A stretch of DNA of 64,000 bases from Pseudoalteromonas espejiana DSM 9414 (GCF_002221525.1 NZ_CP011028.1:2677001-2741000), one strand, 5' to 3'; shown: positions 38,615 through 49,191, counted from the stretch's first letter. Notes: generated by a model from the sequence alone, not told the origin. A program made the numbers and translations.

Positions 38615-40648
38615 TTAGGCATAGTAATCTATTGATGATGAAGTTTGTTGTCGAGAACTTTGCAAGTTAGCGCCAACAAGCTCATCATTTTTATCCTGCT
38701 CGGTATTTTTATTCGCCATTTGTTCTTGCGAATGTTCAGCATTTTGCTCATTTTCATCGCCACTTGATTGGCCATATGAAATTGAGCTTTCACCTAAATC
38801 AATCCCCTGCTCTGCTAACATTTCACGCAAACGTGGCATTGATTGCTCTAGCGCTTCTTTGGCTTGCTGGTTTTGCACTACAAAGTTTATTTGCGCCTGC
38901 TCTGCATCGCTTCTAATACGAATTTGCATACTGCCCATTTCTGGTGGGTCTAGGCGAATCTCAGCTTCTTTGTTACTAATACTCAACATAGAAGATACGC
39001 GCTCTTGAAGCATTTTAGCTGCATCACTTTTCACAATATTAATAGCTTGCATCATGCTTGCATCAATATTTACTTGCTTAACTTGAGCACTATTTGTTTG
39101 TAACTGTTGTGATTGTAACGCTTGGTTTTCAATTATTGATTGCTCATAGCTTAAACTGTCGTACTGTGTATTTATTTGCTCTTGAGTGCTATTTAGCCCA
39201 TTCATTATTAATGAAAATACTTGAGCTACCCGCGGCAATGCAGCCTGCGAATTAGACTCTTTTGCAAGGCTTTGCTGCTGTAGCTCTTTATTTAATGCAT
39301 CAAAATCATCAATGCTTACATCAGATGTTTGCAGGCTCTGCAATTTAACGCTCGATTGCGCATCGCTATTAACAGATGAACTAATGCTGTTAGCCACTGT
39401 AGAGCCATTACTTTGCTCTGCTTTTAAAATCGAGCTTGTATTACTCGCGGCTGGTAAAACTTTGCTTTGGTTTGGCTCAGCCTCAATTAAAGCCTGTAAA
39501 TCTTTTATTGATTCATTCACCTTATCAAGCGTTTTTCCACTAGGCTGCTCTGCACTCACATAATTATTTAATTGATTTAGTAATGCTTGCTTTTCAGTAC
39601 TGCTTAATGTTTTTAACTGCAATTGAATGGTGGGTTCTTCTGAGGTGGCAGTCTCTTTATTTTGTACTGCAAACTCATTCAATAATTGTTTAATCGAGTC
39701 AATGCTACTATTACTTTTAGGCGTTAAGCCGTCATTGCTTAGTGTTTCAATTTTTAAGTTTAATTGCGCGCGCTGATCATCGGTTAGTGAGCTAAAAAGC
39801 TTAGACGTTGTTGTAAGCGATGTCTGTGCCATTGATTGTTTAGAATCAGATGCAGTAAGCGAAAGCTCTTTTACTAACTGTTCAATTTCTCCGTCGCTAA
39901 CAGTTAACGACTCTTGTGCTTGAGAAGCTGCTTCGCTGCCAAGCGCAGCTAGGTCGGCCTTAGATTCAGCAGCATTGACTGCAGTGTTTAGCTGCGCATT
40001 TACAGCCTGAGCTATTGGCGTTTTCGATGTACTTGTATCGGTTAAGGTTCTCTCTTTTAGCTCATTTTTAGGTGACTCACTAATCGTTTTGGCGTTTGCC
40101 GCACCACTGACTGGTAACTGCACCTCAGAAGTTACTAACGCACTTTTGAGTGAGCTGTTTTTAATTAGAGAAACATCACTTGTGGCGCTATTTAAGCGCT
40201 GTGCGTCTTCATCAGTTAAAGTTTCAGAAGTGGTTGTTTTATCACCTTGAGAATCCATAACCGCGGCCGGTGTTAAAGCTTGCTTACTTGGCTGAGTATT
40301 TTCCTCTATGTAGCCATGTTTTTTAACACTTACATCTAATGCTTGTGAAGAATTTATTTGCGCTAAAACACTATCGCCGGTTAACACGTCGCTATTTTCA
40401 AGCTCTGAATGAGTTGATTTTTCTGCATCCTGATTGTGTGCTTCATCCTCAGCGCCTTCTAAAGCTATTAAGCTTTGCTGAGTATTAGCATTTGACGAAG
40501 TTTCTGCCATATGTGATTTATCAGCATCTTGTAGCTGGCTTAAAAAAAGCGTTTTAGATGCTTTATCTGTAGATAAGTCGCTGTCTTTAAATGCTAAAAA
40601 AGAGTCTTTCTCAGCTGTTGCTGCTATCGATATATCGTTTATCGCCAT
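38615..40648 (-). CDS. fliK: Flagellar hook-length control protein FliK
   Basis: 677 residues, larger than many FliK proteins (about 400). A Ser/Thr/Gln-rich disordered ruler region fills residues 1 to about 530. The C-terminal domain shows the FliK motif EIRLDPPEMGSMQIRIR and MPRLREMLAEQGIDLG (about 560-625), then a polar tail rich in Gln and Asn. It measures the hook and triggers FlhB switching. It has its own sigma-54 promoter and begins the fliK-to-flhB unit. Confidence 0.93.
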   Translation of the reverse strand: MAINDISIAATAEKDSFLAFKDSDLSTDKASKTLFLSQLQDADKSHMAETSSNANTQQSLIALEGAEDEAHNQDAEKSTHSELENSDVLTGDSVLAQINSSQALDVSVKKHGYIEENTQPSKQALTPAAVMDSQGDKTTTSETLTDEDAQRLNSATSDVSLIKNSSLKSALVTSEVQLPVSGAANAKTISESPKNELKERTLTDTSTSKTPIAQAVNAQLNTAVNAAESKADLAALGSEAASQAQESLTVSDGEIEQLVKELSLTASDSKQSMAQTSLTTTSKLFSSLTDDQRAQLNLKIETLSNDGLTPKSNSSIDSIKQLLNEFAVQNKETATSEEPTIQLQLKTLSSTEKQALLNQLNNYVSAEQPSGKTLDKVNESIKDLQALIEAEPNQSKVLPAASNTSSILKAEQSNGSTVANSISSSVNSDAQSSVKLQSLQTSDVSIDDFDALNKELQQQSLAKESNSQAALPRVAQVFSLIMNGLNSTQEQINTQYDSLSYEQSIIENQALQSQQLQTNSAQVKQVNIDASMMQAINIVKSDAAKMLQERVSSMLSISNKEAEIRLDPPEMGSMQIRIRSDAEQAQINFVVQNQQAKEALEQSMPRLREMLAEQGIDLGESSISYGQSSGDENEQNAEHSQEQMANKNTEQDKNDELVGANLQSSRQQTSSSIDYYA

Positions 40649-40719
40649 AATTCACCTACAGATCACTGCGGCAAGTTGCCACCGCAATTTGCCTAAAATT
40701 AAATACCACATGCTAGCAA

Positions 40720-40735
40720 AGCAATAAACGCGCCA
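40720..40735 (-). promoter_or_regulatory. Sigma-54 promoter for the fliK-fliLMNOPQR-flhB unit
   Basis: Minus strand reads TGGCGCGTTTATTGCT, with perfect GG/GC spacing. It sits about 71 bases before the fliK ATG and directly after the fliJ stop. A GC-rich imperfect palindrome (40667-40686) lies in the leader between promoter and fliK. Confidence 0.8.
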
Positions 40736-40739
40736 TTTT

Positions 40740-41186
40740 TTATAAGCTTTTACGGCGCTGAAAAAATTGATTAGCTGAAAATTCATCTAGCATTTTTTGC
40801 TCGCTTTTTGCCAATAACGCTGCCGCTTTTAAGTTTTGTTTTTCAATTAACTTAGCCACAGCTTTTGCTTTTACTTGCTGCTTTAACCATAAGGCTTTGC
40901 GCTGCGATACAACCTGTTTAGCAGTATTTACGGTACTCGCTTGTTGACGAATTGCTTCTTCTATTTTAGCTATAAACGCATGGTACTGGCCAAACCCCGC
41001 ACTTGATAAACCAGATTTACCCTTAACGTGTAATTGTTGAGAATACTCAAGCCTAAAGTTATTTAGCCCTTGTAACTTTTGTTGGTTTGCCTGAAAGTTT
41101 TGATTTGCTTGCAGGTAACTCATACGCAAATTTTCTTCTTTATCGTTCTCGAGCTTTAGCAGTAAATCGAGCTTATTTTTAGCCAT
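40740..41186 (-). CDS. fliJ: Flagellar export chaperone FliJ
   Basis: 148 residues, almost entirely a basic coiled coil (for example QANQNFQANQQKLQGLNN), as in FliJ. It connects the FliI ATPase to FlhA. Identification rests on the position after fliI, the size and the coiled-coil form; family sequence is weakly conserved. The start overlaps the fliI stop by one base. Confidence 0.9.
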   Translation of the reverse strand: MAKNKLDLLLKLENDKEENLRMSYLQANQNFQANQQKLQGLNNFRLEYSQQLHVKGKSGLSSAGFGQYHAFIAKIEEAIRQQASTVNTAKQVVSQRKALWLKQQVKAKAVAKLIEKQNLKAAALLAKSEQKMLDEFSANQFFQRRKSL

Positions 41187-42520
41187 TATGCTTGCCCTAA
41201 TAGCTGTGCAAGGCCATGCAAGCCATCATCGTAACTAATAACATCACGCATACCTTGTTGTAAAAAGGCATTTACTCTGGGCATCATATTAATAGCTTGG
41301 TCTAGCATTTGATCAGCCCCCTTTTGATAAGCACCAAGGGTGATCATATCTTTGTTTTGTTGATACATTGAATACACTTGTTTTAAAACTCGTGCCTGTT
41401 GCATGTGCGGCTCAGATACAACCTGTGGCATAACACGCGATATAGATTTTTCAATATCAATCGCAGGGTAATGACCGCTATCGGCTAAATCTCGCGAGAG
41501 CACAATATGGCCATCTAAAATAGCACGCGCAGCATCAGCAATTGGGTCTTGCATATCATCGCCTTCACTTAATACAGTAAAAAATGCGGTAATTGATCCT
41601 TGGCCTTCTCCACCGTTACCAGCTCGTTCCACCAGCGCGGGTAATTTAGCAAATACTGAAGGCGGGTAACCCTTTGTTGCAGGTGGTTCGCCTACCGCAA
41701 GTGCAATTTCGCGTTGCGCCATGGCATAACGTGTAACCGAATCAAGCAAAAGTAGTACATTTAAACCTTGATCACGAAAATACTCTGCAATCGTCACTGC
41801 GCTTTCGCAGCCTTTTAAGCGCATAAGGGGTGACGCATCCGCAGGCGCTGCAACCACAACCGAGCGTTTACGCCCCTCTACGCCGAGTATTTCTTCTATA
41901 AACTCTTTTACCTCACGGCCACGTTCGCCAACTAGGCCAACAACAATGACATCGGCTTCGCTGCCGCGGGTCATCATTCCTAACAATACCGATTTACCAA
42001 CACCCGAGCCTGCAAACAAGCCCATGCGCTGGCCTTGGCCTACTGTAATTACAGAGTTTATTGCGCGCACTCCAACATCCATAGGCTGGCTTATTGGTCT
42101 TCTTGCAAGGGGATTTATAGGATTTTGAGCAAATTTTAAATAGTGCTCGGCATTAATTTTTCCGAGCCCATCGAGTGGGCGGCCTAAGCCATCAACAACG
42201 CGACCAAGCAGGTTCATGCCCACCGGTAAACCTGTATCATTTACTTGTGGTATTACACGTGCCCCAGGCAGTACACCCGAGATATGATCGTTTGGCATTA
42301 AGTAAAGTGTTTGATCGCTAAAGCCAACTACCTCGGCATCAACAAAGCCCGACATAGTCTCTATTTTACATTGACTACCTACAGGCGCGCGCAAACCTTT
42401 CGCCTCAAGCGTAAGCCCTACTACACGAGTTAAAATACCCGCTACAGCAGGTTTAAATGCGCTAATATGTTGTTGATACTGATTTAAGCGTTCGCTTAAG
42501 GGTGCACGTTGAGCTGCCAT
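41186..42520 (-). CDS. fliI: Flagellum-specific ATPase FliI
   Basis: 444 residues from ATG at 42520. Walker [14 protein letters not shown] (169-181), Walker [21 protein letters not shown] and the family hallmark [18 protein letters not shown]. It energises export of flagellar subunits. A longer TTG-initiated frame (42532) lacks a better ribosome site, so the ATG is preferred. Confidence 0.97.
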   Translation of the reverse strand: MAAQRAPLSERLNQYQQHISAFKPAVAGILTRVVGLTLEAKGLRAPVGSQCKIETMSGFVDAEVVGFSDQTLYLMPNDHISGVLPGARVIPQVNDTGLPVGMNLLGRVVDGLGRPLDGLGKINAEHYLKFAQNPINPLARRPISQPMDVGVRAINSVITVGQGQRMGLFAGSGVGKSVLLGMMTRGSEADVIVVGLVGERGREVKEFIEEILGVEGRKRSVVVAAPADASPLMRLKGCESAVTIAEYFRDQGLNVLLLLDSVTRYAMAQREIALAVGEPPATKGYPPSVFAKLPALVERAGNGGEGQGSITAFFTVLSEGDDMQDPIADAARAILDGHIVLSRDLADSGHYPAIDIEKSISRVMPQVVSEPHMQQARVLKQVYSMYQQNKDMITLGAYQKGADQMLDQAINMMPRVNAFLQQGMRDVISYDDGLHGLAQLLGQA

Positions 42521-42538
42521 AACACGCCACAAAAATAG

Positions 42539-43345
42539 TTAGATACCGCTATTATGCAAAAAGCTATCCAACGTTTCTTTGACACGTGTTTTTAAGGTCA
42601 TGTCTAATGACGACTGCTGTGTTTTAACTTCGCATCCGCCACGCTCTAAAGTCGGCTCTGCAATAAGTTGCCAATTGTTATCAGCAATAGTTTGTTCGCC
42701 ATAACTTTCTTTTATGAGCGCTAGATCATCTGGGTTTAAATGTATGCGTACTTTTTCTTGCTCAGCATTAAGCGCATCAATGCTTTGCTTTAATGTGTGT
42801 AAAATAACATCGGGCGATGTTTTTACTTCTTGGTATATAATGGCCTCAGCAAGCATAACAGCTAGTTGCACTAAGTGTTTTTCTGCTTGCTCGTCCACTT
42901 TATTAAGTGGTGTGGTAAGGTTTTCAAGCACGCTTCGTAAGCTCGTTAATTGCTCTTCAATCAGTGGTTTTACGTCTTCTTGGCCTTGCGTTTTACCAAG
43001 TTCAACACCTTCTTTATAGCCAGCTTCTTTACCCTCACCTACCCCTTTTTCAAAGCCATCTATGTAGCCTTGTTCATGGCCTTGCTTTAAGCCTTCTTCA
43101 TAGGCATCTTGCCTAATACGCTCAAGCTCAGCCATTGTTAGTGATGGTAACTCTGGTTCTTGAGGTTCATCCTCTGTTGGTTGCTGCTCTACTTCTTTTT
43201 TATAAAGCTCAGAAAGAGGAGTACCAAACGCGGTAGAGCGATTACCAAAACTTTGCTCATCGGGTGCTACATCAGGAATAGGCCAATTTTTTAAAAGCTC
43301 ATCGGCTTCATCCGCATGTAATGGGCGTCCTTTTAACTTAGACAT
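42539..43345 (-). CDS. fliH: Flagellar assembly protein FliH
   Basis: 268 residues. The central helix carries Gly-spaced repeats typical of FliH (GLKQGHEQGYIDGFEKG and GKEAGYKEGVELG, about 95-130). The C-terminal domain (about 135-262) resembles the ATP synthase peripheral-stalk fold. Negative regulator and dock of FliI. It begins three bases after fliG ends. Confidence 0.94.
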   Translation of the reverse strand: MSKLKGRPLHADEADELLKNWPIPDVAPDEQSFGNRSTAFGTPLSELYKKEVEQQPTEDEPQEPELPSLTMAELERIRQDAYEEGLKQGHEQGYIDGFEKGVGEGKEAGYKEGVELGKTQGQEDVKPLIEEQLTSLRSVLENLTTPLNKVDEQAEKHLVQLAVMLAEAIIYQEVKTSPDVILHTLKQSIDALNAEQEKVRIHLNPDDLALIKESYGEQTIADNNWQLIAEPTLERGGCEVKTQQSSLDMTLKTRVKETLDSFLHNSGI

Positions 43346-43348
43346 AGC

Positions 43349-44389
43349 TTACAAGAACTCCTCGCCGCCACCGCCGCCGAGCTGTATCTCACCAGAGTCA
43401 GAGAGCCTACGAGCAGTAGAGAGGATTTCTTTTTGCGCTGCTTCAACTTCGCTAATACGTACAGGCGCCATTGCCTCTAAATCATCAGCTAGCATTTCAG
43501 CGGCACGTTTAGACATATTGCCCAAAATTTTGTCTTTAAGTGCTTCATCGGTGCCTTTAATAGCTTTCATAAGTACATCTTGCTGCACTTCACGTAATAT
43601 AGCTTGAATACCGCGGTCTTCCACATCCATGAGGTTTTCAAATACAAACATAAGATCTTGAATTTGTTGTGACATTTCTTCGTCGTGCTCACGGATTGAG
43701 TCCATTAACTGCCCTTCTACATTGGTATCTAGGTAGTTCATAATATCTGCCGCAGCTTTTAAGCCACCCATTTTAGCTGCTTGCGCGCCTGCTTGGCCGG
43801 CAAATTGTTTTTCCATAATTTCGTTAAGTTCTTGCAGTGCAGCAGGCTGAACTTCTTCAAGGTTGGCAATTCGCATTGTTAAATCTAAACGCACTTTTTC
43901 AGGAAATTGCGCCAGTATTTCTGCCGATTGCTCAGGCTCTAAGTACGATAAAACAATGGTTTGAATTTGCGGGTGCTCATTACGAATAATATTTGCAACT
44001 TGCTTTGAGTCCATCCATTTAAGCGAGTCCAAACCTTTAGCGCCAGATCCCATAACAATTTGGTCAATAAGGCTGGCTGCTTTATCTTCACCAAGAGCTG
44101 CGGTAAGTGCTTTTTTAATAAAGTCTTCAGATTGAAAACCTATTGTACTAAAGCTTTGAATCTGCTCTATAAATAGATTGTGTACAGCGCTTATTTTAGA
44201 TTGAGACAAGTCATCTAAGGCGGCCATAGCCATACCCACTTTTTGCACTTGCTTTGGCTCTAAATGTTTAAGTATTTGGGCGGCATCTTCTTCTGAAAGG
44301 CTCAGAAGAAGAATAGCTGCTTTATCTACACCGTCTAGCTTATCAACATCAAATGCTGGCGGGAGTTGTTTTTGTTCTTGATCAGTCAT
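43349..44389 (-). CDS. fliG: Flagellar motor switch protein FliG
   Basis: 346 residues: the N-terminal FliF-binding domain (DKAAILLLSLSEEDAAQILK), a middle domain with EHPQIQTIVLSYLEPEQSAE, and a C-terminal torque domain with charged residues (MFVFENLMDVEDRGIQAILR). It overlaps the fliF end by eight bases. Confidence 0.98.
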   Translation of the reverse strand: MTDQEQKQLPPAFDVDKLDGVDKAAILLLSLSEEDAAQILKHLEPKQVQKVGMAMAALDDLSQSKISAVHNLFIEQIQSFSTIGFQSEDFIKKALTAALGEDKAASLIDQIVMGSGAKGLDSLKWMDSKQVANIIRNEHPQIQTIVLSYLEPEQSAEILAQFPEKVRLDLTMRIANLEEVQPAALQELNEIMEKQFAGQAGAQAAKMGGLKAAADIMNYLDTNVEGQLMDSIREHDEEMSQQIQDLMFVFENLMDVEDRGIQAILREVQQDVLMKAIKGTDEALKDKILGNMSKRAAEMLADDLEAMAPVRISEVEAAQKEILSTARRLSDSGEIQLGGGGGEEFL

Positions 44390-46097
44390 CTTCTGTTAAC
44401 CACGCTTTCACTACTTGTGATGATAGTTCTGGTTCGTTAGCTACAAGGGCACGAACAGCTTTTAATAAGTCTTCGTCGCCATGTAAGTCTGGCAGTTGTA
44501 GTGTACCATCGCTTGAGAAGCCAACAGAAGCAGAATCAAAGTCTTTATTTAGCATATCAAGCGTACTATCGCCAATATCAACACCTGAGCTTAGTGCGTC
44601 TTCGTCGTACTCTTCAAGCGTGTCGTCTGGGTAGATTAAGCGTTTGAGCATTGGTTTAACTACCGCCATTATTAGAACAATAATTACCAGCGCACCTAAT
44701 ACTAAGCGAATGATTTTCATAAACCAGTCTTGTTCCCAAAGCGGCACTTCTATGTCTAAGTCCACGGCTTCACGTACGAAGGGAACAGTTACAACCTCAA
44801 GTGCATCACCTCGTTGCATATCAAACCCAACACCGCCTTGTAATAAACGACGAATATTTGACAGTGCCTCAACTGAGCGTGGCGCCATGGTTGTTTCGCC
44901 GTTTTCACCTGCTTTAGGTACGTAGTCAACAGCTACCGATACGCTAATTCTGCGAATAACTCCGGTTTGTTGGCGCTTGTGAGAAATCGTAGTATCGAGT
45001 TCAAAGTTACGCGTAGCTTCTTTGTGCACGCGACTAGGTGTAGTTGCCGTACCCGCTCCGCCTTGTCCTGCGACTTCTGGAATTGTAGAGTTAACCGGCG
45101 GCTGGTTAGTTAAAGCACCAGGAATACCTACCGCTAAGCCACCTATATTGTTTTCTTCAAACGTGGTTTCACTTCTAACTGCTGGTAGGTCTGGGTTGTA
45201 GCGTTTTTGTGTTTCTTCTACCGAGCTAAAGTCCATGTTTAAATCAACTTGTGCTGTGTAGTTACCCAAGCCCACTACAGGTATCATTATGCTGTCTATT
45301 TTTTCTAGGTATTCTTGCTCACGCTTGCGTTCTATATCGTACTCTTTACGAGAGCGTGCTGCTAATGAGTCTTGTGAGCCAGAATTAAGTAAACGGCCAT
45401 TTTGATCTGTTACTGTTACCTTTGAAGGCTCTAAGCCTTGTACTGCAGAGGCAACCATATCAACTACTGAATCTATTTCTTCGCCATCAAGCGAACGCCC
45501 ACGTTTAAGAGTAAGTACCACTGTGGCTGATGGTTTTTTCTCTCTGCGTGCAAATACGTTTTCTTTAGGAATAGCTAATAATACTTTGGCGCGAGTGACA
45601 TTATTTAACTCTTCAATGGTGCGTGCTAATTGTTGCTCGCGGCCGTGCTTTAAACGCTCACGCTCTAAGCGTTGGCTCACACCAAAGCCCATATCTTGCA
45701 TTATAATATCGGTACCAGATGTAGGGCCTTGCTCTAACCCTTCTCGGGCCATGAGTAGTTTTATATTTTGGTATTCGCTTTCATCAACCGAAATAACATT
45801 ACCATCTAGCTCATATTCAATTTTTTGCGCATCTAAAAAATCAAGTGTTTGAATTAGCTCTTCGGTAGGCATTTTACCAAGTGGGCGCATATCTGGTTGG
45901 CGTGCCCAAATAATCACAAATATAGCAATTGCTAAACAAATAGCTAAAGCAATAATAAGGGTTACTTGGCGAAGCACATCAACCCCGTTTAAGGCGCTTA
46001 AATAGCCCGACTTTTGTTCTTGTTGCTCGGTGTCACTGCTTTGGTCTATACCGCCGCCAGCAAGAGCAAGATCTGTTGATTGATTAGTTTGCGCCAC
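44382..46097 (-). CDS. fliF: Flagellar MS-ring protein FliF
   Basis: 571 residues: membrane segments near 42-64 and 460-480, periplasmic ring-building motifs between them (REGLEQGPTSGTDIIMQ, LARTIEELNNVTRAKVLLAI), and a C-terminal FliG-binding helix (LLKAVRALVANEPELSSQVV). The start is GTG at 46097 with GGAG seven bases upstream. Confidence 0.98.
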   Translation of the reverse strand: MAQTNQSTDLALAGGGIDQSSDTEQQEQKSGYLSALNGVDVLRQVTLIIALAICLAIAIFVIIWARQPDMRPLGKMPTEELIQTLDFLDAQKIEYELDGNVISVDESEYQNIKLLMAREGLEQGPTSGTDIIMQDMGFGVSQRLERERLKHGREQQLARTIEELNNVTRAKVLLAIPKENVFARREKKPSATVVLTLKRGRSLDGEEIDSVVDMVASAVQGLEPSKVTVTDQNGRLLNSGSQDSLAARSRKEYDIERKREQEYLEKIDSIMIPVVGLGNYTAQVDLNMDFSSVEETQKRYNPDLPAVRSETTFEENNIGGLAVGIPGALTNQPPVNSTIPEVAGQGGAGTATTPSRVHKEATRNFELDTTISHKRQQTGVIRRISVSVAVDYVPKAGENGETTMAPRSVEALSNIRRLLQGGVGFDMQRGDALEVVTVPFVREAVDLDIEVPLWEQDWFMKIIRLVLGALVIIVLIMAVVKPMLKRLIYPDDTLEEYDEDALSSGVDIGDSTLDMLNKDFDSASVGFSSDGTLQLPDLHGDEDLLKAVRALVANEPELSSQVVKAWLTEDD

Positions 46098-46117
46098 AAT
46101 AATTCTCCACTACCTAG

Positions 46118-46450
46118 TTAAACAGGCATGTTCATAATTTCTTGGTATGACTCAACAAGTTTATTTCTAACTTGAACAGTTGCCTCAAACGCGACTGAAG
46201 ATTTTTGTGAGGCAATCATGGCCTCAGCAAGCGATACACTTCTATCACCCATTTCTACCGCGACTACTTTTTCTTTCGCATCTTGCTGCAGGCCGCTCAC
46301 CGTATTGATTGCATCACTGAGTAAATCACCAAATTGTGCACTTGAAGTAGGTTGAGCTTGCGTTGGTAGCTTATTAACCTGATTTGATTGGCCGGCTTCT
46401 AAAGCCATAGATTGCATTTCTTGGAATAAAGCACTGTTTTGAATTTTCAT
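46118..46450 (-). CDS. fliE: Flagellar hook-basal body protein FliE
   Basis: 110 residues from ATG at 46450, which follows AGAGAAAATT; a longer TTG frame to 46465 is unlikely. The C-terminal half shows the family pattern SLAEAMIASQKSSVAFEATV, RNKLVESYQEIMNMPV. It joins the MS ring to the rod. First gene of the fliEFGHIJ operon. Confidence 0.96.
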   Translation of the reverse strand: MKIQNSALFQEMQSMALEAGQSNQVNKLPTQAQPTSSAQFGDLLSDAINTVSGLQQDAKEKVVAVEMGDRSVSLAEAMIASQKSSVAFEATVQVRNKLVESYQEIMNMPV

Positions 46451-46493
46451 AATTTTCTCTGGCAAATACAGTTAACGTTCTTAGTAGTTATAA

Positions 46494-46509
46494 AGCACAA
46501 ACTGTGCCA
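46494..46509 (-). promoter_or_regulatory. Sigma-54 promoter for fliEFGHIJ
   Basis: Minus strand reads TGGCACAGTTTGTGCT: the -24 box TGGCAC is perfect, and GC at -12 has the right spacing. It lies 43 bases before fliE. FlrC is the expected activator in the vibrio-type hierarchy. Confidence 0.82.
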
Positions 46510-46569
46510 TATAAATAAACCTTTTATTACAACAGGTTAACTTTAATTTAGATGAGTCAGAGATTTGAC

Positions 46570-46601
46570 AACCCTAAACTAAGCAAAGTTAGTTTAGGGT
46601 T
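46570..46601. terminator. Hairpin between flrC and fliE
   Basis: A perfect 13-base inverted repeat (AACCCTAAACTAA and complement, six-base loop), 24 bases after the flrC stop. There is no long T run on the minus strand, so termination is possible but not certain. It separates flrBC from the fliE promoter. Confidence 0.5.
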
Positions 46602-46624
46602 ATTTAAGGTGGGTCTAGCTAAGT

Positions 46625-48046
46625 TTAAGCGGGAAGTGAAATACCTAAGTCGCGCATTTGAGCTAACTTATAACGCAGCGTACGCGGGCTTATGCCAAGT
46701 GTTTGTGCAACATCTTTACGCTTGCCTTGGCAGCGAGCCAAGGTTTCTAAAATAATTTTATGTTCTTTGTCTTTTAACTCGTCTTTGTAGCTACCTGTAT
46801 CTGGACTTGGTAGCGGCGCCGACGCCTCGCTTGGAGTGATTTTATCATCATAATAAGCACTGCTTTGCGACTGAGTTTGATCAGCAGGTGCATCTAATGG
46901 CTTGGGCAAGCACTGTGTATCCATTAGGTTTTCAATAAAAATAGCGTGCTCGCTAATTATATTGCCTGTTCGTAATATAAGTGCACGTTGAATCACATTA
47001 TCAAGCTCACGCACATTACCTGGCCAAGCATGGCTAAGCAGCTTTTGCTCGGCGCTGGCATCTAGTTTTGCTAAAGGCTCTTTACTCTTAGCTAAATGGC
47101 GCTCAATTAAATGCTTAGCTAATACAATTATATCGCCAGGGCGCTCACACAGCGGTCGCCACATAAGCGGAAACACGTTTAAGCGGTAATACAAATCTTC
47201 TCTAAATTGATTTTCAGCCACGGCTTCTTTTAAGTCACGGTTACTGGTGGCAAGAACACGTACATCAAGCGAAATTGTTTTGCGCGCACCTAAGCGCTCT
47301 ACTTCGCGCTCTTGTAATACGCGTAACAATTTAGCTTGAAGACCTAAGTCCATTTCGGTTATTTCATCAAGTAAAATAGTGCCGCCTTGTGCTTGTTCAA
47401 ACTTACCAGGGCATGCTTGTATTGCTCCAGTAAAAGCACCTTTTTCATAGCCAAATAAGGTTGCCTCAAGCATGTTCTCTGGTATTGCAGCACAATTTAT
47501 TGCAACAAATGGAGCATCGCAGCGGCTTGATTTATCATGAATATAACGCGCAAGTACTTCCTTACCTGAGCCACTAGGGCCTAACACCATAACACTTGCA
47601 TCTGAGCGTGCCACTTTGCTTGCAAGCTCTAATAATTGAATGCTACTTGGGTCGGCAACGATAGGGCCGTCGGTCTCTTTTGGCTTTTCTGGTAGGTAAC
47701 GGCTGACCATATTTAGTAGCACTTCAGGGGCAAATGGTTTTGCCATATAATCTATTGCACCTAAGCGCATAGCCTCTACCGCATCGTCAATCGTTGCATA
47801 GGCTGTCATCATAAGTACCGGCAGCTCTGGGTAGTTAAGCTTAATACTTCTGAGTAAATCTAAGCCACTCATAGCGCCCATTTGTACGTCGCTGACCACT
47901 AACGAAAATTCATATTTTTTTAACAACACCATCGCTTGCTCAGCACTTTCGGCGGCAACACATGCAATACCTGACATTTCTAATGTGTCTATTAGTGCTT
48001 CTCTTAATCCGGCATCGTCTTCAACCACTAGTATTGTATTGCTCAT
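46625..48046 (-). CDS. flrC: Sigma-54 response regulator FlrC (FleR)
   Basis: 473 residues: a receiver domain with D53 (SLVVSDVQMG), an AAA+ domain with Walker A GPSGSGKE (156-163), the sigma-54 contact loop GAFTGA (203-208) and DEI of Walker B, then a Fis-type HTH (KRKDVAQTLGISPRTLRYKL). It activates the middle flagellar genes when phosphorylated by FlrB. ATG at 48046 is chosen because CAGGAG precedes it and it overlaps the flrB stop as ATGA; an earlier ATG at 48076 would extend into flrB. Confidence 0.95.
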   Translation of the reverse strand: MSNTILVVEDDAGLREALIDTLEMSGIACVAAESAEQAMVLLKKYEFSLVVSDVQMGAMSGLDLLRSIKLNYPELPVLMMTAYATIDDAVEAMRLGAIDYMAKPFAPEVLLNMVSRYLPEKPKETDGPIVADPSSIQLLELASKVARSDASVMVLGPSGSGKEVLARYIHDKSSRCDAPFVAINCAAIPENMLEATLFGYEKGAFTGAIQACPGKFEQAQGGTILLDEITEMDLGLQAKLLRVLQEREVERLGARKTISLDVRVLATSNRDLKEAVAENQFREDLYYRLNVFPLMWRPLCERPGDIIVLAKHLIERHLAKSKEPLAKLDASAEQKLLSHAWPGNVRELDNVIQRALILRTGNIISEHAIFIENLMDTQCLPKPLDAPADQTQSQSSAYYDDKITPSEASAPLPSPDTGSYKDELKDKEHKIILETLARCQGKRKDVAQTLGISPRTLRYKLAQMRDLGISLPA

Positions 48047-49155
48047 GCTGATTTCTCCTGCGTTGAGGTTGTGCATATAGGCAGCAGCAAGCTAAAACAT
48101 GCCCCGCCACTGGCATTATTAACCACTTCAACACGTCCTTGATGCGCATTAGCCACAGAACTTACAACAGCAAGTCCAAGCCCTGTACCTTGACTTTTAG
48201 TGGTATAAAACGGTTCAAAAATTTTCTCTATTTGGCTTATTTCAACCCCAGGGCCGTTATCACATACGCTAATACGAACGCTATCGGGCTCGTTATTATC
48301 TCGTTGCGCTTTTAATGTAACTTCTGCTTGGCTACCAATAATTTGTATACTGTTATGAATAAGGTTTTGAATAGCGCTGGCCAAAGCCGTTTTATTACCC
48401 GTAATCTCAATATCTGGCTCAGGTAATTCAACGCTCAACACACTATTATTTAATGCAACCATTGCATCGGCGCCAAGCTTTACCTCGTTTAAAAGCTGCT
48501 GCATAGACACTTGTTCAACCACTTGCTGCTCACCACTTTTAGCAAATAACAGCATATCGTTTACTTGGGTTTCTAAATCTTTTAAACGCGACATTAATTT
48601 AGTTTGAAAGTTTTCACGCGATGTTTCAGGTAGTTTTTTAGAGCCTAAATTTGCGGCATATAACATAGCTGCAGAAAGCGGTGTACGTACCTGATGAGCA
48701 AGCGATGCCACCATTTTACCAAGCGCACTCAAACGTTGCATATGCGCAACGCGCTTTTGTAAACGGCGGGTTTCTGTTAAATCGGTCATTAATATAAGCT
48801 GACCAGGCTCTGGAGCGAGTGCAGTTATATCAAGTTTTATAAGGCGACCATCTTTTAAAGATACTTCGTGCCCATCATCTTGATGCGGGCGAAAAGAGCG
48901 TTGAATAATATTAAACCACTTTTCACCTTCTAGTGGCTCGCCAAGCATATCAATGGCTATTTGATTGGCCTTAGCAATTAACCCTTTGCCATCAAGTACA
49001 ACGACTCCTGCTGGCATGGTATCAACCAAGTGCGACAACCAACTTGCTTGTTGTCTTAAATCACTTAACTCACCAATATACTCTTCTTGGAGTAAACATG
49101 GGTTATACTGATTTGCAGTAATAAACTGTGGTTTAAGTACACTTGCAAGGGCCAT
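48043..49155 (-). CDS. flrB: Flagellar sensor histidine kinase FlrB (FleS)
   Basis: 370 residues without membrane segments: a PAS-like domain (about 45-130), the dimerisation His box SLAHQVRTPLSAAM, and the ATPase boxes HNSIQI, VCDNGPGVEIS and GTGLGLAVV. It phosphorylates FlrC. ATG at 49155 follows GAAGAG; a TTG two codons earlier is less likely. A sigma-54 promoter lies 36 bases upstream. Confidence 0.93.
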   Translation of the reverse strand: MALASVLKPQFITANQYNPCLLQEEYIGELSDLRQQASWLSHLVDTMPAGVVVLDGKGLIAKANQIAIDMLGEPLEGEKWFNIIQRSFRPHQDDGHEVSLKDGRLIKLDITALAPEPGQLILMTDLTETRRLQKRVAHMQRLSALGKMVASLAHQVRTPLSAAMLYAANLGSKKLPETSRENFQTKLMSRLKDLETQVNDMLLFAKSGEQQVVEQVSMQQLLNEVKLGADAMVALNNSVLSVELPEPDIEITGNKTALASAIQNLIHNSIQIIGSQAEVTLKAQRDNNEPDSVRISVCDNGPGVEISQIEKIFEPFYTTKSQGTGLGLAVVSSVANAHQGRVEVVNNASGGACFSLLLPICTTSTQEKSA

Positions 49156-49191
49156 AATCAAATCTCTTCATGATGTAGATAAACAGCTAAA